64,000 nt of DNA from Gordonia sediminis (GTDB lineage Bacteria; Actinomycetota; Actinomycetes; Mycobacteriales; Mycobacteriaceae). The stretch covers positions 248,001-312,000 of the forward strand of contig RZUM01000003.1 in assembly GCA_004193205.1 (NCBI GenBank). Direction: 5' to 3'. The position numbers and the translations under genes were made by a program. Under the pieces are notes generated by a model. That model did no database searches. It was given only the letters and a program-made list of their open reading frames with translations, and was not told the origin of the DNA. Shown here in pieces: positions 18,213-26,844 of this stretch; position 1 is the first letter of the stretch; every line of letters starts with the position of its first letter.

Positions 18213-18911
18213 GTGACTCAGGCGACATCGGCTCACAAACGCCCAGCTGCGAAGGGTCGGCGCAGCAGCCGTGACGAGATCCGCAATGCCTTCACTCGCC
18301 GCGTCGCCGAACTCGGATACGACGGCACGAATTTCGGTGCCATCGCCGACGAGCTGGGTATCAGCAAAGGAACCATCGTCCACCATTTCGGGACGAAGGA
18401 GAAGCTGTTCGCGGACGCGCACGAGCAGTACATGGAGCGGCGACTTGCCGAAGCGCACGCCATCGTCGACAGTCTGCCATCACCCGACCAGCAGATGGCC
18501 GGCCTCGTCTGGGCCTTCTCGATGTATCAGACCTACGGCCGGACCGAGACTGTTGCATTCCAGCGCGAGATCATCCGCTTCAACGACGCCGAATCGATGC
18601 GGCACTCCAAGGACTTGCGCGACGAGTACCTCGACCTGATCAACCGGGTACTCCAGTCGGGGATCGACGCGGGGCTGTTCCGTGAGGGCCCCGCGGCCAT
18701 CTGGGCCCTGCAGATCTTCGGCGGCACCCAGTGGATGTGGACGTGGTTCAATCCGGACGGACAGATTGCCAATGACACGGTCGCGCAAGCGTATGTGGCA
18801 TTGATCCTGCGCGGGCTCATGCGCGAACCCGAGCGGGTCGACGAACTCGCCGACATCGACGGCCCAGTCCGGGTTGCCGTCTACGCGGTACTCGACGCCG
18901 GCGCCGAATAG
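18213..18911 (+). CDS. TetR-family regulator, likely controller of the lipid-oxidation regulon
   Basis: 232 aa. The N-terminal HTH (NFGAIADELGISKGTIVHHF, about residues 47-66) follows a basic leader, and a helical ligand domain follows. The GTG at 18213 has GGGAGG upstream. It is the only TetR gene in the window and is flanked by copies of the GTACGTAC-centred palindrome, so it is the best candidate for binding all six sites. The effector is probably an acyl-CoA of the pathway (inference). Confidence 0.85.
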   Translation: MTQATSAHKRPAAKGRRSSRDEIRNAFTRRVAELGYDGTNFGAIADELGISKGTIVHHFGTKEKLFADAHEQYMERRLAEAHAIVDSLPSPDQQMAGLVWAFSMYQTYGRTETVAFQREIIRFNDAESMRHSKDLRDEYLDLINRVLQSGIDAGLFREGPAAIWALQIFGGTQWMWTWFNPDGQIANDTVAQAYVALILRGLMREPERVDELADIDGPVRVAVYAVLDAGAE

Positions 18912-18987
18912 GTGGTCAGGCAGTTCAACGATCCGGCGTCATTCTTGCGGGTGCCGCGGCCGCCCTTCGGTACCGCGGGGCGGCGTA

Positions 18988-19222
18988 CGATCTGGTCCGT
19001 CACCACCGACGGAAACCCGACGAGATCGCCGTGAACATGTCGCCATTGGGCGCCATGCACCCAGGCGCTGATCCCACGGGTCGTACTTCGGGTTGAAATG
19101 GGTGTCGACGTCGTCGCCGCTGGGGAGACGTCGCTTGACGTCGGCCATCGCCGGGGTCAGCGTCACGGCGGTGGCACCACTGCAGATGATCACCACGTTC
19201 TTGCCCGTGCCACCTCGGAGGG
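18988..19222 (-). pseudogene. remnant of a flavin monooxygenase with internal deletion
   Basis: The minus strand carries TGKNVVIICSGATAVTLTP fused directly to MADVKRRLPSGDDVDTHF, then a frame change before MAPNGDMFTAISSG. In the intact FMO at 44233-45732 these two segments are about 70 residues apart. Both join points there contain ATGGCCGA, suggesting deletion by short-repeat recombination. One or two extra bases near GCACCCAGGCG break the frame. Both ends of the gene are missing, so it is certainly non-functional. Confidence 0.8.
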
Positions 19223-19315
19223 GGCGGATCGCGTGCCGACCTGCCGTTCCGCCAGCTGACCGTGTTGCGGCACAAGACTTTCGGGCCCGCGCCGCCGTCC
19301 GGGAGGGGCCCGACG

Positions 19316-20293
19316 TCAGAACCCCTCCGGCTGACGCGGCGTGTACGGCGATTCCAGCGCCGCCAATTCGTTTTCGTCGAGTGAGAGCGACAGGGACGCG
19401 AGCGCGTCGTCGAGGTGGCGCGCTGTGGTCGCACCGATGATGGGCGCGGTGACTGCGGGTTGCTGACGCACCCAGGCCAGAGCGACCTGTGCCCGAGAGG
19501 CACCACGTTTGTCGGCGATGGTTGCGACCGTGTCGATGATGGCGCGGTCGGATTCATCTGCTTGTCGGTACATGCGAGCGGACACGTGGTCGGTCTCGCT
19601 GCGAGGGGTCGCCTGATCCAGCGGCCGTGTGAGCCGTCCTCGGGCCAACGGACTCCACGGGAGTACGCCGATCCCTTGATCCACCGCGAACGGATGCATC
19701 TCACGTTCCTCCTCGCGCTGGATGAGGTTGTATTGGTCCTGCATCGAGACGAACCGCGTCCACCCGTGGAGGTCGGCGGTGTGCTGCATCGTCGCGAACT
19801 GCCATGTCCACATGCTGGAAGCGCCGATGTAACGCACCTTTCCGGCTTTTACGAGATCATGCAGCGCCTCCATCGTCTCCTCGACCGGGACATCAGGGTC
19901 GAAGCGATGGATCTGATAGAGGTCGACGTAGTCGGTGCCCAGGCGGGTCAGACTGGCGTCGATCGCGGCCATGATGTGTTTGCGCGACAGCCCACCGGTG
20001 TTCGGCCCGGCGCCGGTCGGGAAGAACACCTTCGTTGCGATGACGATCTCGTCGCGGCGGGCGAACTCGGCGAGCGCGCGACCGACGATCTCCTCACTCG
20101 AGCCGCCCGAGTAGTAGTCGGCGGTGTCGAAGGTGGTGATCCCGGCCTCGATGGCGGCACGGATCAATGGACGTGACGCGTCTTCATGGAGGGTCCATTC
20201 ATGCGGCCCACGCTTCGGATCGCCGAAACTCATACAGCCCAGCACGAGTGCGGATACGGAGAGTCCAGAGTTCCCGAGTCGCTGTGAGTCCAT
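19316..20293 (-). CDS. aldo/keto reductase
   Basis: 325 aa. TIM-barrel AKR with the tetrad residues in TFDTADYYSGG (Asp, Tyr), Lys in ATKVF, and His in YQIHRFDP. The C-terminal NADPH site is PIIGATTARHLDDALA. The ATG at 20291-20293 has AGGAG upstream. It belongs to the AKR11/YghZ-like general group that reduces aldehydes and ketones. It stands alone between two decayed regions, so no pathway can be assigned. Confidence 0.9.
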   Translation of the reverse strand: MDSQRLGNSGLSVSALVLGCMSFGDPKRGPHEWTLHEDASRPLIRAAIEAGITTFDTADYYSGGSSEEIVGRALAEFARRDEIVIATKVFFPTGAGPNTGGLSRKHIMAAIDASLTRLGTDYVDLYQIHRFDPDVPVEETMEALHDLVKAGKVRYIGASSMWTWQFATMQHTADLHGWTRFVSMQDQYNLIQREEEREMHPFAVDQGIGVLPWSPLARGRLTRPLDQATPRSETDHVSARMYRQADESDRAIIDTVATIADKRGASRAQVALAWVRQQPAVTAPIIGATTARHLDDALASLSLSLDENELAALESPYTPRQPEGF

Positions 20294-20433
20294 GTGTGCT
20301 CCTGAGTCTGTGACGGCGTGCGCGTGCACAACCACCGTACTCAGCGACCTGCGCGGTCCCGAGGCTGTCCAGTCCGCGAGGGTAGCGGCTCACACAGCGG
20401 GGACACCGCCCGGTCCCGGCGGCCAACCCATAC

Positions 20434-20559
20434 TGCACCGATCACGGCGCGGTCCGCTTCGAGGACCCCGACGGCTCAATGGTTGTCTTGGCGCCGTGGA
20501 TACTCGAGGAGACCCCGTCAACGGAGGTGCGGAACGACCGAGGCGCTGAAACGGAGTAG
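20434..20559 (+). pseudogene. C-terminal remnant of a VOC/glyoxalase-fold protein
   Basis: A short open stretch, CTDHGAVRFEDPDGSMVVLA..., resembles the last beta strands of glyoxalase/VOC proteins (F.DPDG...). No N-terminal part or start is present, and the end overlaps the 3' end of the LLM gene on the other strand. Short similarity only. Confidence 0.4.
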
Positions 20560-21429
20560 CTGATCGATCGGATCGCCCACGGGCCAGATGAAGACCCCAT
20601 CGACGCCGACCTCGACGTACCGTGCCAACGTGGCGGCGCACTCCTCAACAGGACCGATCAACACTTGCTCGGAGAGAGCGACCGGGTCCCTGCGGAGCAT
20701 TCGAGCCAACCCTTCGAGCTTCGTACGCGCCTCCGTCCCGGATTCGGTCACGTAGGTCCACATCGTCGCGAGGGCGATGGGGAAGTCGACGCCAGTCCGC
20801 TCTTCCGACGTCACCGTGTCCCGGATGTACTTGCGTCCAGCGGCGATCCTCTCCGGGGTGGTGTTGTATGCCGAGGCCAGCCAGCCATCACCGAGACGGA
20901 CGACTCGACGCAGGCCGGCGGCCGATCCCCAGCTGCCGATCCACATCGGGATCGGGCGCGTCGGGCGTGGCTCGAGCGTCGGCCTCGTGTAGTAACGTTG
21001 CGGCGCGAACTCCCCGTAATCGGCGAGCGACGCACGCAGGACCCGCACCGCTTCGTCGAATCGAGGCCACCGCTCGTCAATCGGAATCCCGACCGCCGTG
21101 TAGTCGGCGGCCGACGACCCCGGCCCGACGCCGAGCACGAATCGACCACCCGAGAGCACGTCCAACGCCGCGGCAGCCTTCGCCAGCATCGCCGGTCCCC
21201 GGATGACCGGAAGGGCAACCGTCGTGGCCAAGGTCAGGTCCGCACTGTGTTCGACAACGCCGGCCAATGCGATCAGACCGTCGAACCATGGACGTGAGAA
21301 CACCACGTGGTCGTTCGCGCTGATCGCCTGGAAGCCTGTATCACGCGCGGCGTCCACGTAGCGCGTGAGCGGGGGAGGATCATTCCCACCATCGATGTCG
21401 ATCAGTGGTAGGTGCGCACCGAACCACAT
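20518..21429 (-). CDS. LLM-class (F420-dependent type) oxidoreductase
   Basis: 303 aa, bacterial luciferase-like TIM barrel. It has the N-terminal FGAHLPLIDIDGG, DHVVF, LATTVALPVIRGPAMLAK, the conserved LSGGRFVLGVGPGSS loop, and PIPMWIGSWG. In mycolic-acid actinomycetes most such proteins use F420, but FMN cannot be excluded from sequence alone. It stands as a single gene with no operon partner. Confidence 0.85.
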   Translation of the reverse strand: MWFGAHLPLIDIDGGNDPPPLTRYVDAARDTGFQAISANDHVVFSRPWFDGLIALAGVVEHSADLTLATTVALPVIRGPAMLAKAAAALDVLSGGRFVLGVGPGSSAADYTAVGIPIDERWPRFDEAVRVLRASLADYGEFAPQRYYTRPTLEPRPTRPIPMWIGSWGSAAGLRRVVRLGDGWLASAYNTTPERIAAGRKYIRDTVTSEERTGVDFPIALATMWTYVTESGTEARTKLEGLARMLRRDPVALSEQVLIGPVEECAATLARYVEVGVDGVFIWPVGDPIDQLLRFSASVVPHLR

Positions 21430-21598
21430 CGTTCGAGCGTAACTGGCGAAAAACGCCAGGTCGAGAAACCCACGCTCCCAGGCGAGCCCGGGCCGGGCCG
21501 GACGCGGATCCGAGGTTCAACGACTATCCTGATCCCGCTCAGGGTCCAGCGGTGGCGACCGCGCGCCAGGGCCAGGAAGTCGCTTGCGCCGGTTGGCG

Positions 21599-21994
21599 TT
21601 ACGCACAGTTCGGCGAAGTCGAACCAGCACTTCCGCGTGCCGACTCGATGGCGACGATCGGCCGGCGAGTCGGTGCAACAAGGAGATCGACGCGATCGAT
21701 CGGAGCGGTATGGGCAGGTTTGACGATCCACTTCCCGTCCGCGAATCCGCGATTGCGGTCGGCGCCGACTCGATAGTCGGTCGGACCTCGCAGTTCGATG
21801 GTTGTGCAGTGACGTTCGATGAGGTCGATGGTCGGCTGAAAACCGTCGCGGAACAATGGACTCGGCATCAGCTCGTCCGGCGCGCAGTTGGACGGGATGA
21901 TGACCCGGATGCGCGGCCCCACGCAGCCGAGAGCAGTCCACCACCCGAGAAGATGAATCAGCCGCAGCGGCAAAGTCGGATCAGCCGGCAACAT
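21599..21994 (-). CDS. hypothetical protein, doubtful
   Basis: 131-aa open frame beginning MLPADPTLPLRLIHLLG, its ATG just after the stop of the DHFR-like remnant (TGA-G-ATG). I recognise no domain. Arg/Pro-rich stretches and the lack of an RBS make it uncertain. It may be a remnant or chance ORF in a decayed stretch. The flanking 21430-21598 shows nothing recognisable. Confidence 0.3.
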   Translation of the reverse strand: MLPADPTLPLRLIHLLGWWTALGCVGPRIRVIIPSNCAPDELMPSPLFRDGFQPTIDLIERHCTTIELRGPTDYRVGADRNRGFADGKWIVKPAHTAPIDRVDLLVAPTRRPIVAIESARGSAGSTSPNCA

Positions 21995-21995
21995 C

Positions 21996-22253
21996 TCACG
22001 GATGGTGATCGCGCGGCCATGCGGGGTGCACGGTGTACATCAGGTGCGTCACCCGCGACGACACCTCCGACCCGACCGGCTTCAGCGCGACCCGGTAGGG
22101 GCCACGCCGTCGAAGAAGCGCGAGCCGGCACCGAACAGCACAGGCGAGAGCGCGATCGAGAACTCGTCGACCAGACCGGCCCGGTCCAGCGCTGTGCGGA
22201 TGCCGTCGTTCACGAGATGAAAGGTGGTGCCGCCTGGCCGTTCCCAGGGTCAT
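21996..22253 (-). pseudogene. dihydrofolate-reductase-like (RibD C-terminal) remnant
   Basis: After GGAGGAATGACC the minus strand encodes GTTFHLVNDGIRTALD, then GLVDEFSIALSPVLFGAGSR with FFDGV, the C-terminal half of RibD-type reductases. The middle segment carrying the usual IGGGA loop is missing. A one-base frame change lies at GTGGCCCCTACCGG: reading on in the second frame gives YRVALKPVGSEVSSRVTHL. N-terminus absent. It sits right after the arsR gene, where a partner gene would normally start. Confidence 0.7.
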
Positions 22254-22258
22254 TCCTC

Positions 22259-22594
22259 CTACTGTCGTGTCTGTTTGAGGTCCTGCACATACGTGTCCAG
22301 TCGGTCGAAACTCTCGTTCCAGAACCGCTCGAATCCGCCGACCCATTCGTGGATGGGCCGCAGCCCGCGGGCGTCCAGGCCGTAGAGACGTTGTTTGCCG
22401 GCCTCGCGGACCTGCACCAGCCCGACCTCCCGCAGCACCCGCAGATGCTTGGACGCCTGCGGCTGGGCCATCCCCAACTCATGTGCCAGATCGGTCACGG
22501 GCCGCTCACCTGCGCGCAAAAGCGCCAGTATCTCCCGCCGCTGCGGCTCCGCGATCGCGTTGAACGCGTCCGATGTTGTCGCTGCTCGCGCCAC
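22259..22594 (-). CDS. ArsR-family winged-helix regulator
   Basis: 111 aa. It reads AFNAIAEPQRREILALLR then LAHELGMAQPQASKHLRVL as the recognition helix, with GLVQVREAGKQRLYGLD as the wing. No Cys metal site is present, so it belongs to the ArsR group usually paired with SRPBCC (AHSA1) or reductase genes. An SRPBCC gene lies at 23845, and a decayed reductase follows directly. The start is GTG at 22592-22594. Confidence 0.88.
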   Translation of the reverse strand: MARAATTSDAFNAIAEPQRREILALLRAGERPVTDLAHELGMAQPQASKHLRVLREVGLVQVREAGKQRLYGLDARGLRPIHEWVGGFERFWNESFDRLDTYVQDLKQTRQ

Positions 22595-22605
22595 GACGCC
22601 ATCAT

Positions 22606-22621
22606 ATTCCCTTATCGGAAT
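22606..22621. promoter_or_regulatory. candidate ArsR operator
   Basis: ATTCC-cttatc-GGAAT is an inverted repeat 11 bp upstream of the arsR start. Its position suggests autoregulation; the link to this regulator is inferred. Confidence 0.45.
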
Positions 22622-22950
22622 GCGTCAAGGATGGGCGAGCCCGGCGGCCGCGTGGGCGGCCGCCACCGATCCGCGCGGCGGTGGCGCAACGACTGGACCC
22701 GATCGGTCGCCGGTCTCGGCTACTCGGCGCTGGCGGTCGATCTGTTGTCCCAGGCAGTCACTGGAGGTGTGGTTCGACCAACACATGGACTGAGGGCCGT
22801 AATCGTGGGCGAACCGCTCTGGCTCGCGTGTGCGGTCACCACCGGGCTCCGTGTCGCGCAGATGTAGATCGACGGCTGGCCGAGCGGGTAACACGCGTCG
22901 GTGTCACAACGATTGCCCCGTTGACACCACAACCTCGACGATGGGCCGTG

Positions 22951-23292
22951 ATGGACAACAGAAGGCGGGTCGCGGCAGGAGTATTGGCGATCGCGACGAC
23001 ATTGGGCGCCGCCTTCGCCACGGCGCCGCAAGCGCATGCCGCACCAGCGGGATGCTCGATTTACGACTATCGGCATGGCGTGTCCGCCAACTGCCCGTCC
23101 GGACAACGGTACGTGATCGAGTTGGACTGCTTCGGCATCGGACGCAGCACCGGTGAGACAGCCGGCGTACGGATCCTCTATCACCGCACCAGCAGGCCGG
23201 CGGACCCCACGGGTTTCGCATCTGTGGATTGTGGACAAGGAAGTTACATCGGGATCGGACTTGTGACGAAGTCCTGGATTCGCCCACTCTGA
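22951..23292 (+). CDS. small secreted protein, unknown function
   Basis: 113 aa. A basic N-terminus, a hydrophobic core (VLAIATTLGAAFATA) and an AHA cleavage site near residue 30 give a clear Sec signal peptide. The mature part (about 83 aa) has four Cys, consistent with two disulfides, and ends at SWIRPL. No recognised domain. RBS is weak; GTG at 22948 is an alternative start. It stands alone between remnants. 22595-22950 shows nothing else convincing. Confidence 0.6.
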   Translation: MDNRRRVAAGVLAIATTLGAAFATAPQAHAAPAGCSIYDYRHGVSANCPSGQRYVIELDCFGIGRSTGETAGVRILYHRTSRPADPTGFASVDCGQGSYIGIGLVTKSWIRPL

Positions 23293-23359
23293 GTCACCAC
23301 CGGTTGGGTGCGGCCCGCCGATACTCCGCGCGGCCCGGTTCGTCCTGGGACACATGTGC

Positions 23360-23560
23360 CGCATTCGGGGTCATGGTCCGCGTGGTCGCCAGCTTCGTCT
23401 TCTTCGATGATCGCAGCCTCACGGCGACAGGTCTGGCCTGGCCACCGCAGCGTTCATCGACGCCACAATCGTGCGGATGTTACTGGTACGCGCCACGATG
23501 GAGATCCTCGGTCGCTTCAACTCGTACTGGTCGACGTGGCTGGAACGAGTACCGTCGCTC
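23360..23560 (+). pseudogene. C-terminal remnant of an MMPL/RND lipid transporter
   Basis: One frame reads FGVMVRVVASFVFFDDRSL, the next GLATAAFIDATIVRMLLV and MEILGRFNSYWSTWLERV. Together these are the last transmembrane segments of MMPL proteins (DDR...GLxxAxxxDATIVRM). The switch lies at GGTCTGGCCTGGCC, where one G appears missing from GGGCC. No other part of the transporter is present. The rest of 23293-23844 shows nothing recognisable. Confidence 0.7.
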
Positions 23561-23844
23561 GACAGCGCACACCGAACCACTGGCGAGGCCGACGAATCTC
23601 AGCCGACCGAGGAGCGTGCGGGACTTTCGTCGAGTGCCGCCTCGTAAGTACGGATGCCTATGTGGTCATGCCGAGACCACGACACGACCGACGTCGGCCG
23701 CGTCCGCTTCTCGACGCCGGCCAGTGGGCACCGATGAGGTTCGGTCGTGCGGGAAGTCTGCCCGTGTATGGGCAAGAGTCCACACACCCGACGGATGGCT
23801 CCTCACGACGAACCGGCGGCGCCATCCTCGACAAAGGCGGCACG

Positions 23845-24291
23845 ATGACAAGCACGCTCGGTTCCTTCGTGACCTATTCGCTCGCGGCCCCTCCCGCGGT
23901 CGTCTTCGACGCCTGGGTGACCCCCAGACTGTTTGCAACTTGGTGGGGCGGCAGCGACATCCAAGTCCCGTTGGAGTCGGTCTCCATGGAGGCGCGCCCC
24001 GGTGGGACCTGGGCGGCGACCATGATTCTCGGCGACAACGTGACCGAATTCCATTGGCGTGGTGAGTTCATCGAGGTCAACCGCCCGACCAGACTCGAGC
24101 TGACGATGACTGACGAACCGGGCGACGAACGCGAGCTTCTCACCGTCGACCTCACCGCCATCGACGATGGCGCGGGCACCGAGATGCACTTCAGTCAGAC
24201 CGGCGGACATCTCCCACCCGAGGGCTACGAAGCCGCAGCCGGCGCATGGCAGATCGCATTCGGGGCACTGGACACGTTGGTCTCGAAGTAG
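23845..24291 (+). CDS. SRPBCC (AHSA1-like) domain protein
   Basis: 148 aa. Opens TSTLGSFVTYSLAAPPAVVFDAWV, then WWGGSDIQVPLESVSMEARPGG, and ends GAWQIAFGALDTLVSK, the typical START-like fold. These small proteins bind hydrophobic ligands and often sit beside ArsR regulators. Here the ArsR gene lies about 1.2 kb upstream on the other strand, separated by decayed sequence, so an original unit may have been disrupted. The ATG at 23845 has AAAGGCGG upstream. Confidence 0.8.
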   Translation: MTSTLGSFVTYSLAAPPAVVFDAWVTPRLFATWWGGSDIQVPLESVSMEARPGGTWAATMILGDNVTEFHWRGEFIEVNRPTRLELTMTDEPGDERELLTVDLTAIDDGAGTEMHFSQTGGHLPPEGYEAAAGAWQIAFGALDTLVSK

Positions 24292-24706
24292 GTGAATGGG
24301 GGGCGATCTACGAGGACCAGCCCGTCGCACGCCGAACGGTGCGCGGTGTCTACTACCACGCCGCGCACTCCAAGGGCCGAGCGTTGGCGTTGTGGAAAAC
24401 CGACGTCGACGTCGAGGTCGTGCGCGCACCCGGTGGACAGGTGCAGGATTTCGCCCTGGCCGCCTCGAGCATGTGGCCGAGTCGTCGGCGCCGCGGTATC
24501 CCTGAGAGCGTGTGTGGAAACCTGATCCCTGAGGAGCCCGCGAGGTACGAGCGAGCGTCTCGAAGGGTCCGAACAGCAGCGGCCCTTCGTGACAACCCTC
24601 CGCTGGCGCTCCGGGTTTCCTCAGGGACCAGTTTTCAACACGCTCTGGGGATGCGAACCGGTCTCACACCAGACTGTCCGCGCTGTCCGCGACGTGAGTC
24701 CTGGAC
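24292..24706. other. gene-free stretch with possible coding remnant and repeat
   Basis: A plus-strand frame over about 24290-24500 (...GVYYHAAHSKGRALALW) reads like the tail of some protein but has no start and no family I can name. It leads into the dispersed repeat. No intact gene is visible. Confidence 0.4.
24581..24643. repeat. dispersed intergenic repeat, copy 2
   Basis: Nearly identical to 5908-5971 (GGCCCTTCGTGACAACCCTC through TCAGGGACCAGTT). A preceding CCTGAG motif at about 24528 recalls the flank of copy 1. Confidence 0.8.
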
Positions 24707-25780
24707 TCACAGATCGACGGCTCGGCTCCGTTGCGGTGGCGGACCGACGAACTCGAGATCGAGGTCGGCGGCGGCCGCCGCGAGTTTGCCCATCATCTGG
24801 CCCGGGTTGACCAGGCCCTCGGTGTACACGAAGTCATCGGTGGCCTCGCCGGTGACGTCGAAGAAGTTCTCGAAGACGTCCGAGGTGAGCATGCCGAGCA
24901 TGGTGGTGTTATGCCCGTCGAAGGCGAAGCTGTGGATGGTTCCGGGCGGCGCATGCAGGAAGTCACCGGGCGTCAAGAGGGTCTCGACACCGTTGGCGTA
25001 CAACCAGACTCGGCCCGACAGCACGAAGAAGTTCTCGGTGTGCTGACGATGGAAGTGCAGGGGGATGTAGGGCGCCTTGCCGCCCAGGGTCATCACCGCG
25101 AAGTAGCGACCACCGGTGTTGCGACCGCGCGCGCCGTAGGCGTTCATCGCGTCCGGCCAGGCACGTCGGTCCCCGGTGTGTGCACGCAGGAAATAGCCCT
25201 GCGCTGCATCGGGAAGGACGTCGTCCCAGGTCTCCGAGGACACCACCAGCGGCAGGTCGTGCGCCGATGCGCCCACGCCGGCGAACAGCTGATCGGGGGT
25301 GGTGGTGACCCGGGATGTGCCATCGGCGGAGTAGATGTGCGTGGTGACGTCGGCGCCGCTGGCGGCGAGCGCGTCGAGCGCGCCACCGGGTGCTGACCAG
25401 AACAGGATCCGGGTCATATGGCCGAGCACCCGGTAGGCGACCGGGGTGCCCGGCGGGACGTGTACGGAGTCCCCGGATGTCAGGATTCGGCTCTCGCCCG
25501 GCAACCAGAACTGCACGCACCCGTCGAACACATAGTAGGAGCGCTGGTGATCGGGGAGGCTGTGGAACCCGGCGCCCGCGCCGCGCGGTCCGAGAACGAA
25601 TGCGGCGTCGAACGATCCGCCGGTGTCGGCGGCGCGGGCGATCACCGTCCAGAGCTGACCGTCGACCTCGTAGCGTAGACCCTCGCCGCTGGCGAGGTGA
25701 TAGGGCACCGCCTCGCCGGGAAGTGCATTCGACACCGGCGTCAGCCGGTGGATGGCGCTGAGATCGGTCACGGATGTCAT
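24707..25780 (-). CDS. bicupin dioxygenase, quercetin 2,3-dioxygenase-like
   Basis: 357 aa, two cupin domains. The N-terminal cupin has HSLPDHQRSYYVFDG near residue 75. The C-terminal one has PLHFHRQHTENFFVLSG near residue 240, with the HxH and Glu metal ligands. Similar to bacterial quercetinases (QdoI/YxaG), which cleave flavonols using O2 and release CO. Its start overlaps the stop of the upstream hydrolase (ATGA), so the two are coupled. A flavonoid-ester or other aromatic substrate is inferred; many homologues act on unknown compounds. Confidence 0.82.
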   Translation of the reverse strand: MTSVTDLSAIHRLTPVSNALPGEAVPYHLASGEGLRYEVDGQLWTVIARAADTGGSFDAAFVLGPRGAGAGFHSLPDHQRSYYVFDGCVQFWLPGESRILTSGDSVHVPPGTPVAYRVLGHMTRILFWSAPGGALDALAASGADVTTHIYSADGTSRVTTTPDQLFAGVGASAHDLPLVVSSETWDDVLPDAAQGYFLRAHTGDRRAWPDAMNAYGARGRNTGGRYFAVMTLGGKAPYIPLHFHRQHTENFFVLSGRVWLYANGVETLLTPGDFLHAPPGTIHSFAFDGHNTTMLGMLTSDVFENFFDVTGEATDDFVYTEGLVNPGQMMGKLAAAAADLDLEFVGPPPQRSRAVDL

Positions 25781-26766
25781 GAGGTCGCTCCGGGGGTGGT
25801 GGTGGCGAGGCCGGTCGCCGCGGGCTGGTCGGTGGTGAGGTGTCGGGCGAAGAAGTCGCCGATGTCGTCGAACCCGAAACGGGTGCGTTCGGTGGTGCGC
25901 TCGGCGCCACGGGCCGACAGGTGGCGGGCGGGTGCCGCACCGACGGACTCGAGGCGTCCGTCGTCCATGACGGCAACCGGGACGTCGGATCGTCTGCTCG
26001 GGTTGAGGAATCCGTGCCGGTAGTCATCGATCAGGTACAGGTCGACCTCGACCCCGGCGTCGGCGAGAACCGCGTAGAGGCGTCGGCTGTGGTCCTGGTC
26101 GACCAAAATGTCGCCGGTGCCGTGGGAGATCTGGAACGGCGGCGCCGACGACGCGACGTGGTAGAGCGGACTGGCCGCGCGGGCGGCCGTCGGCAGAGCG
26201 GCCGGATCGCCACCGATCAGCCGCCCTTCCGGAGACTGGGCAGGTGTGTCGGCGCCGGGCAAGGGCACCCCGGGAGCGATGTCGCCGGCCACCAGGCTTG
26301 CCGGACCATAGGACTCGGCCACCGCGACGACGCTCGCCGGGACGTCTGAGGGGTCTTCGCCAGGCAAGTCGGTGATCGCGGACGTGAGCCCGGTCAGCGC
26401 GGCAAGGTGTCCGCCGGCCGAGGCACCCCAGACTCCGATGCGGTCCGGGTCGAGGTCGAGGTCGGCGGCGTGGACGCGCAGGAAGCGGATCGCGGCCCGA
26501 ACGTCGTGCAGTTGCGCCGGGAACAGGGCCTCACCGCTGAGTCGGTAGTCGACGCTGGCCATCGCGAATCCACGGGCCGCGAAATGGCGTTCGAGGTCGG
26601 GGCACAGCGTGCGGTCGCCGGTGAACCACCCGCCACCGTGCAGGAACACGACGACCGGCGCGGCGCTCGCGTCGTGGGCGGTGACCAGGTCGAGGTGTAG
26701 GTCGCCGGAGGCGCGACGGGCATAGACGATCTCGCGGCGACGGAAGGATGGGGAAGGCGAAGTCAC
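25777..26766 (-). CDS. alpha/beta hydrolase (esterase/lipase, BD-FAE/HSL type)
   Basis: 329 aa. Oxyanion motif FLHGGGWFTGD, nucleophile elbow GVWGASAGGHLAAL, then SHGTGDILVDQDHS with the Asp and YRHGF with the His. The GTG at 26764-26766 is preferred; the open frame continues upstream into the hairpin region. It lies between lysR and the bicupin gene on one strand. It could release an aglycone or acid from an ester before the dioxygenase acts (inference). Confidence 0.85.
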   Translation of the reverse strand: MTSPSPSFRRREIVYARRASGDLHLDLVTAHDASAAPVVVFLHGGGWFTGDRTLCPDLERHFAARGFAMASVDYRLSGEALFPAQLHDVRAAIRFLRVHAADLDLDPDRIGVWGASAGGHLAALTGLTSAITDLPGEDPSDVPASVVAVAESYGPASLVAGDIAPGVPLPGADTPAQSPEGRLIGGDPAALPTAARAASPLYHVASSAPPFQISHGTGDILVDQDHSRRLYAVLADAGVEVDLYLIDDYRHGFLNPSRRSDVPVAVMDDGRLESVGAAPARHLSARGAERTTERTRFGFDDIGDFFARHLTTDQPAATGLATTTPGATS

Positions 26767-26819
26767 GCGGTCCAGTGTGGGGGCGGCGACGTGATCTGGT
26801 CCACATGGAATTGCCTCAC

Positions 26820-26844
26820 GATCATGAGGCTCGGCCTCATGATC
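26820..26844. terminator. hairpin at the end of lysR
   Basis: GATCATGAGGC (26820-26830) pairs perfectly with GCCTCATGATC (26834-26844) around a 3-nt loop, overlapping the lysR stop. It may terminate lysR or serve as a regulator site before the hydrolase gene. Confidence 0.6.

Noticed and set aside
22720-23364. 214-codon minus-strand frame opposite the small secreted protein
   Set aside because: Antisense frame without RBS or domains; the plus strand has a clear signal peptide.
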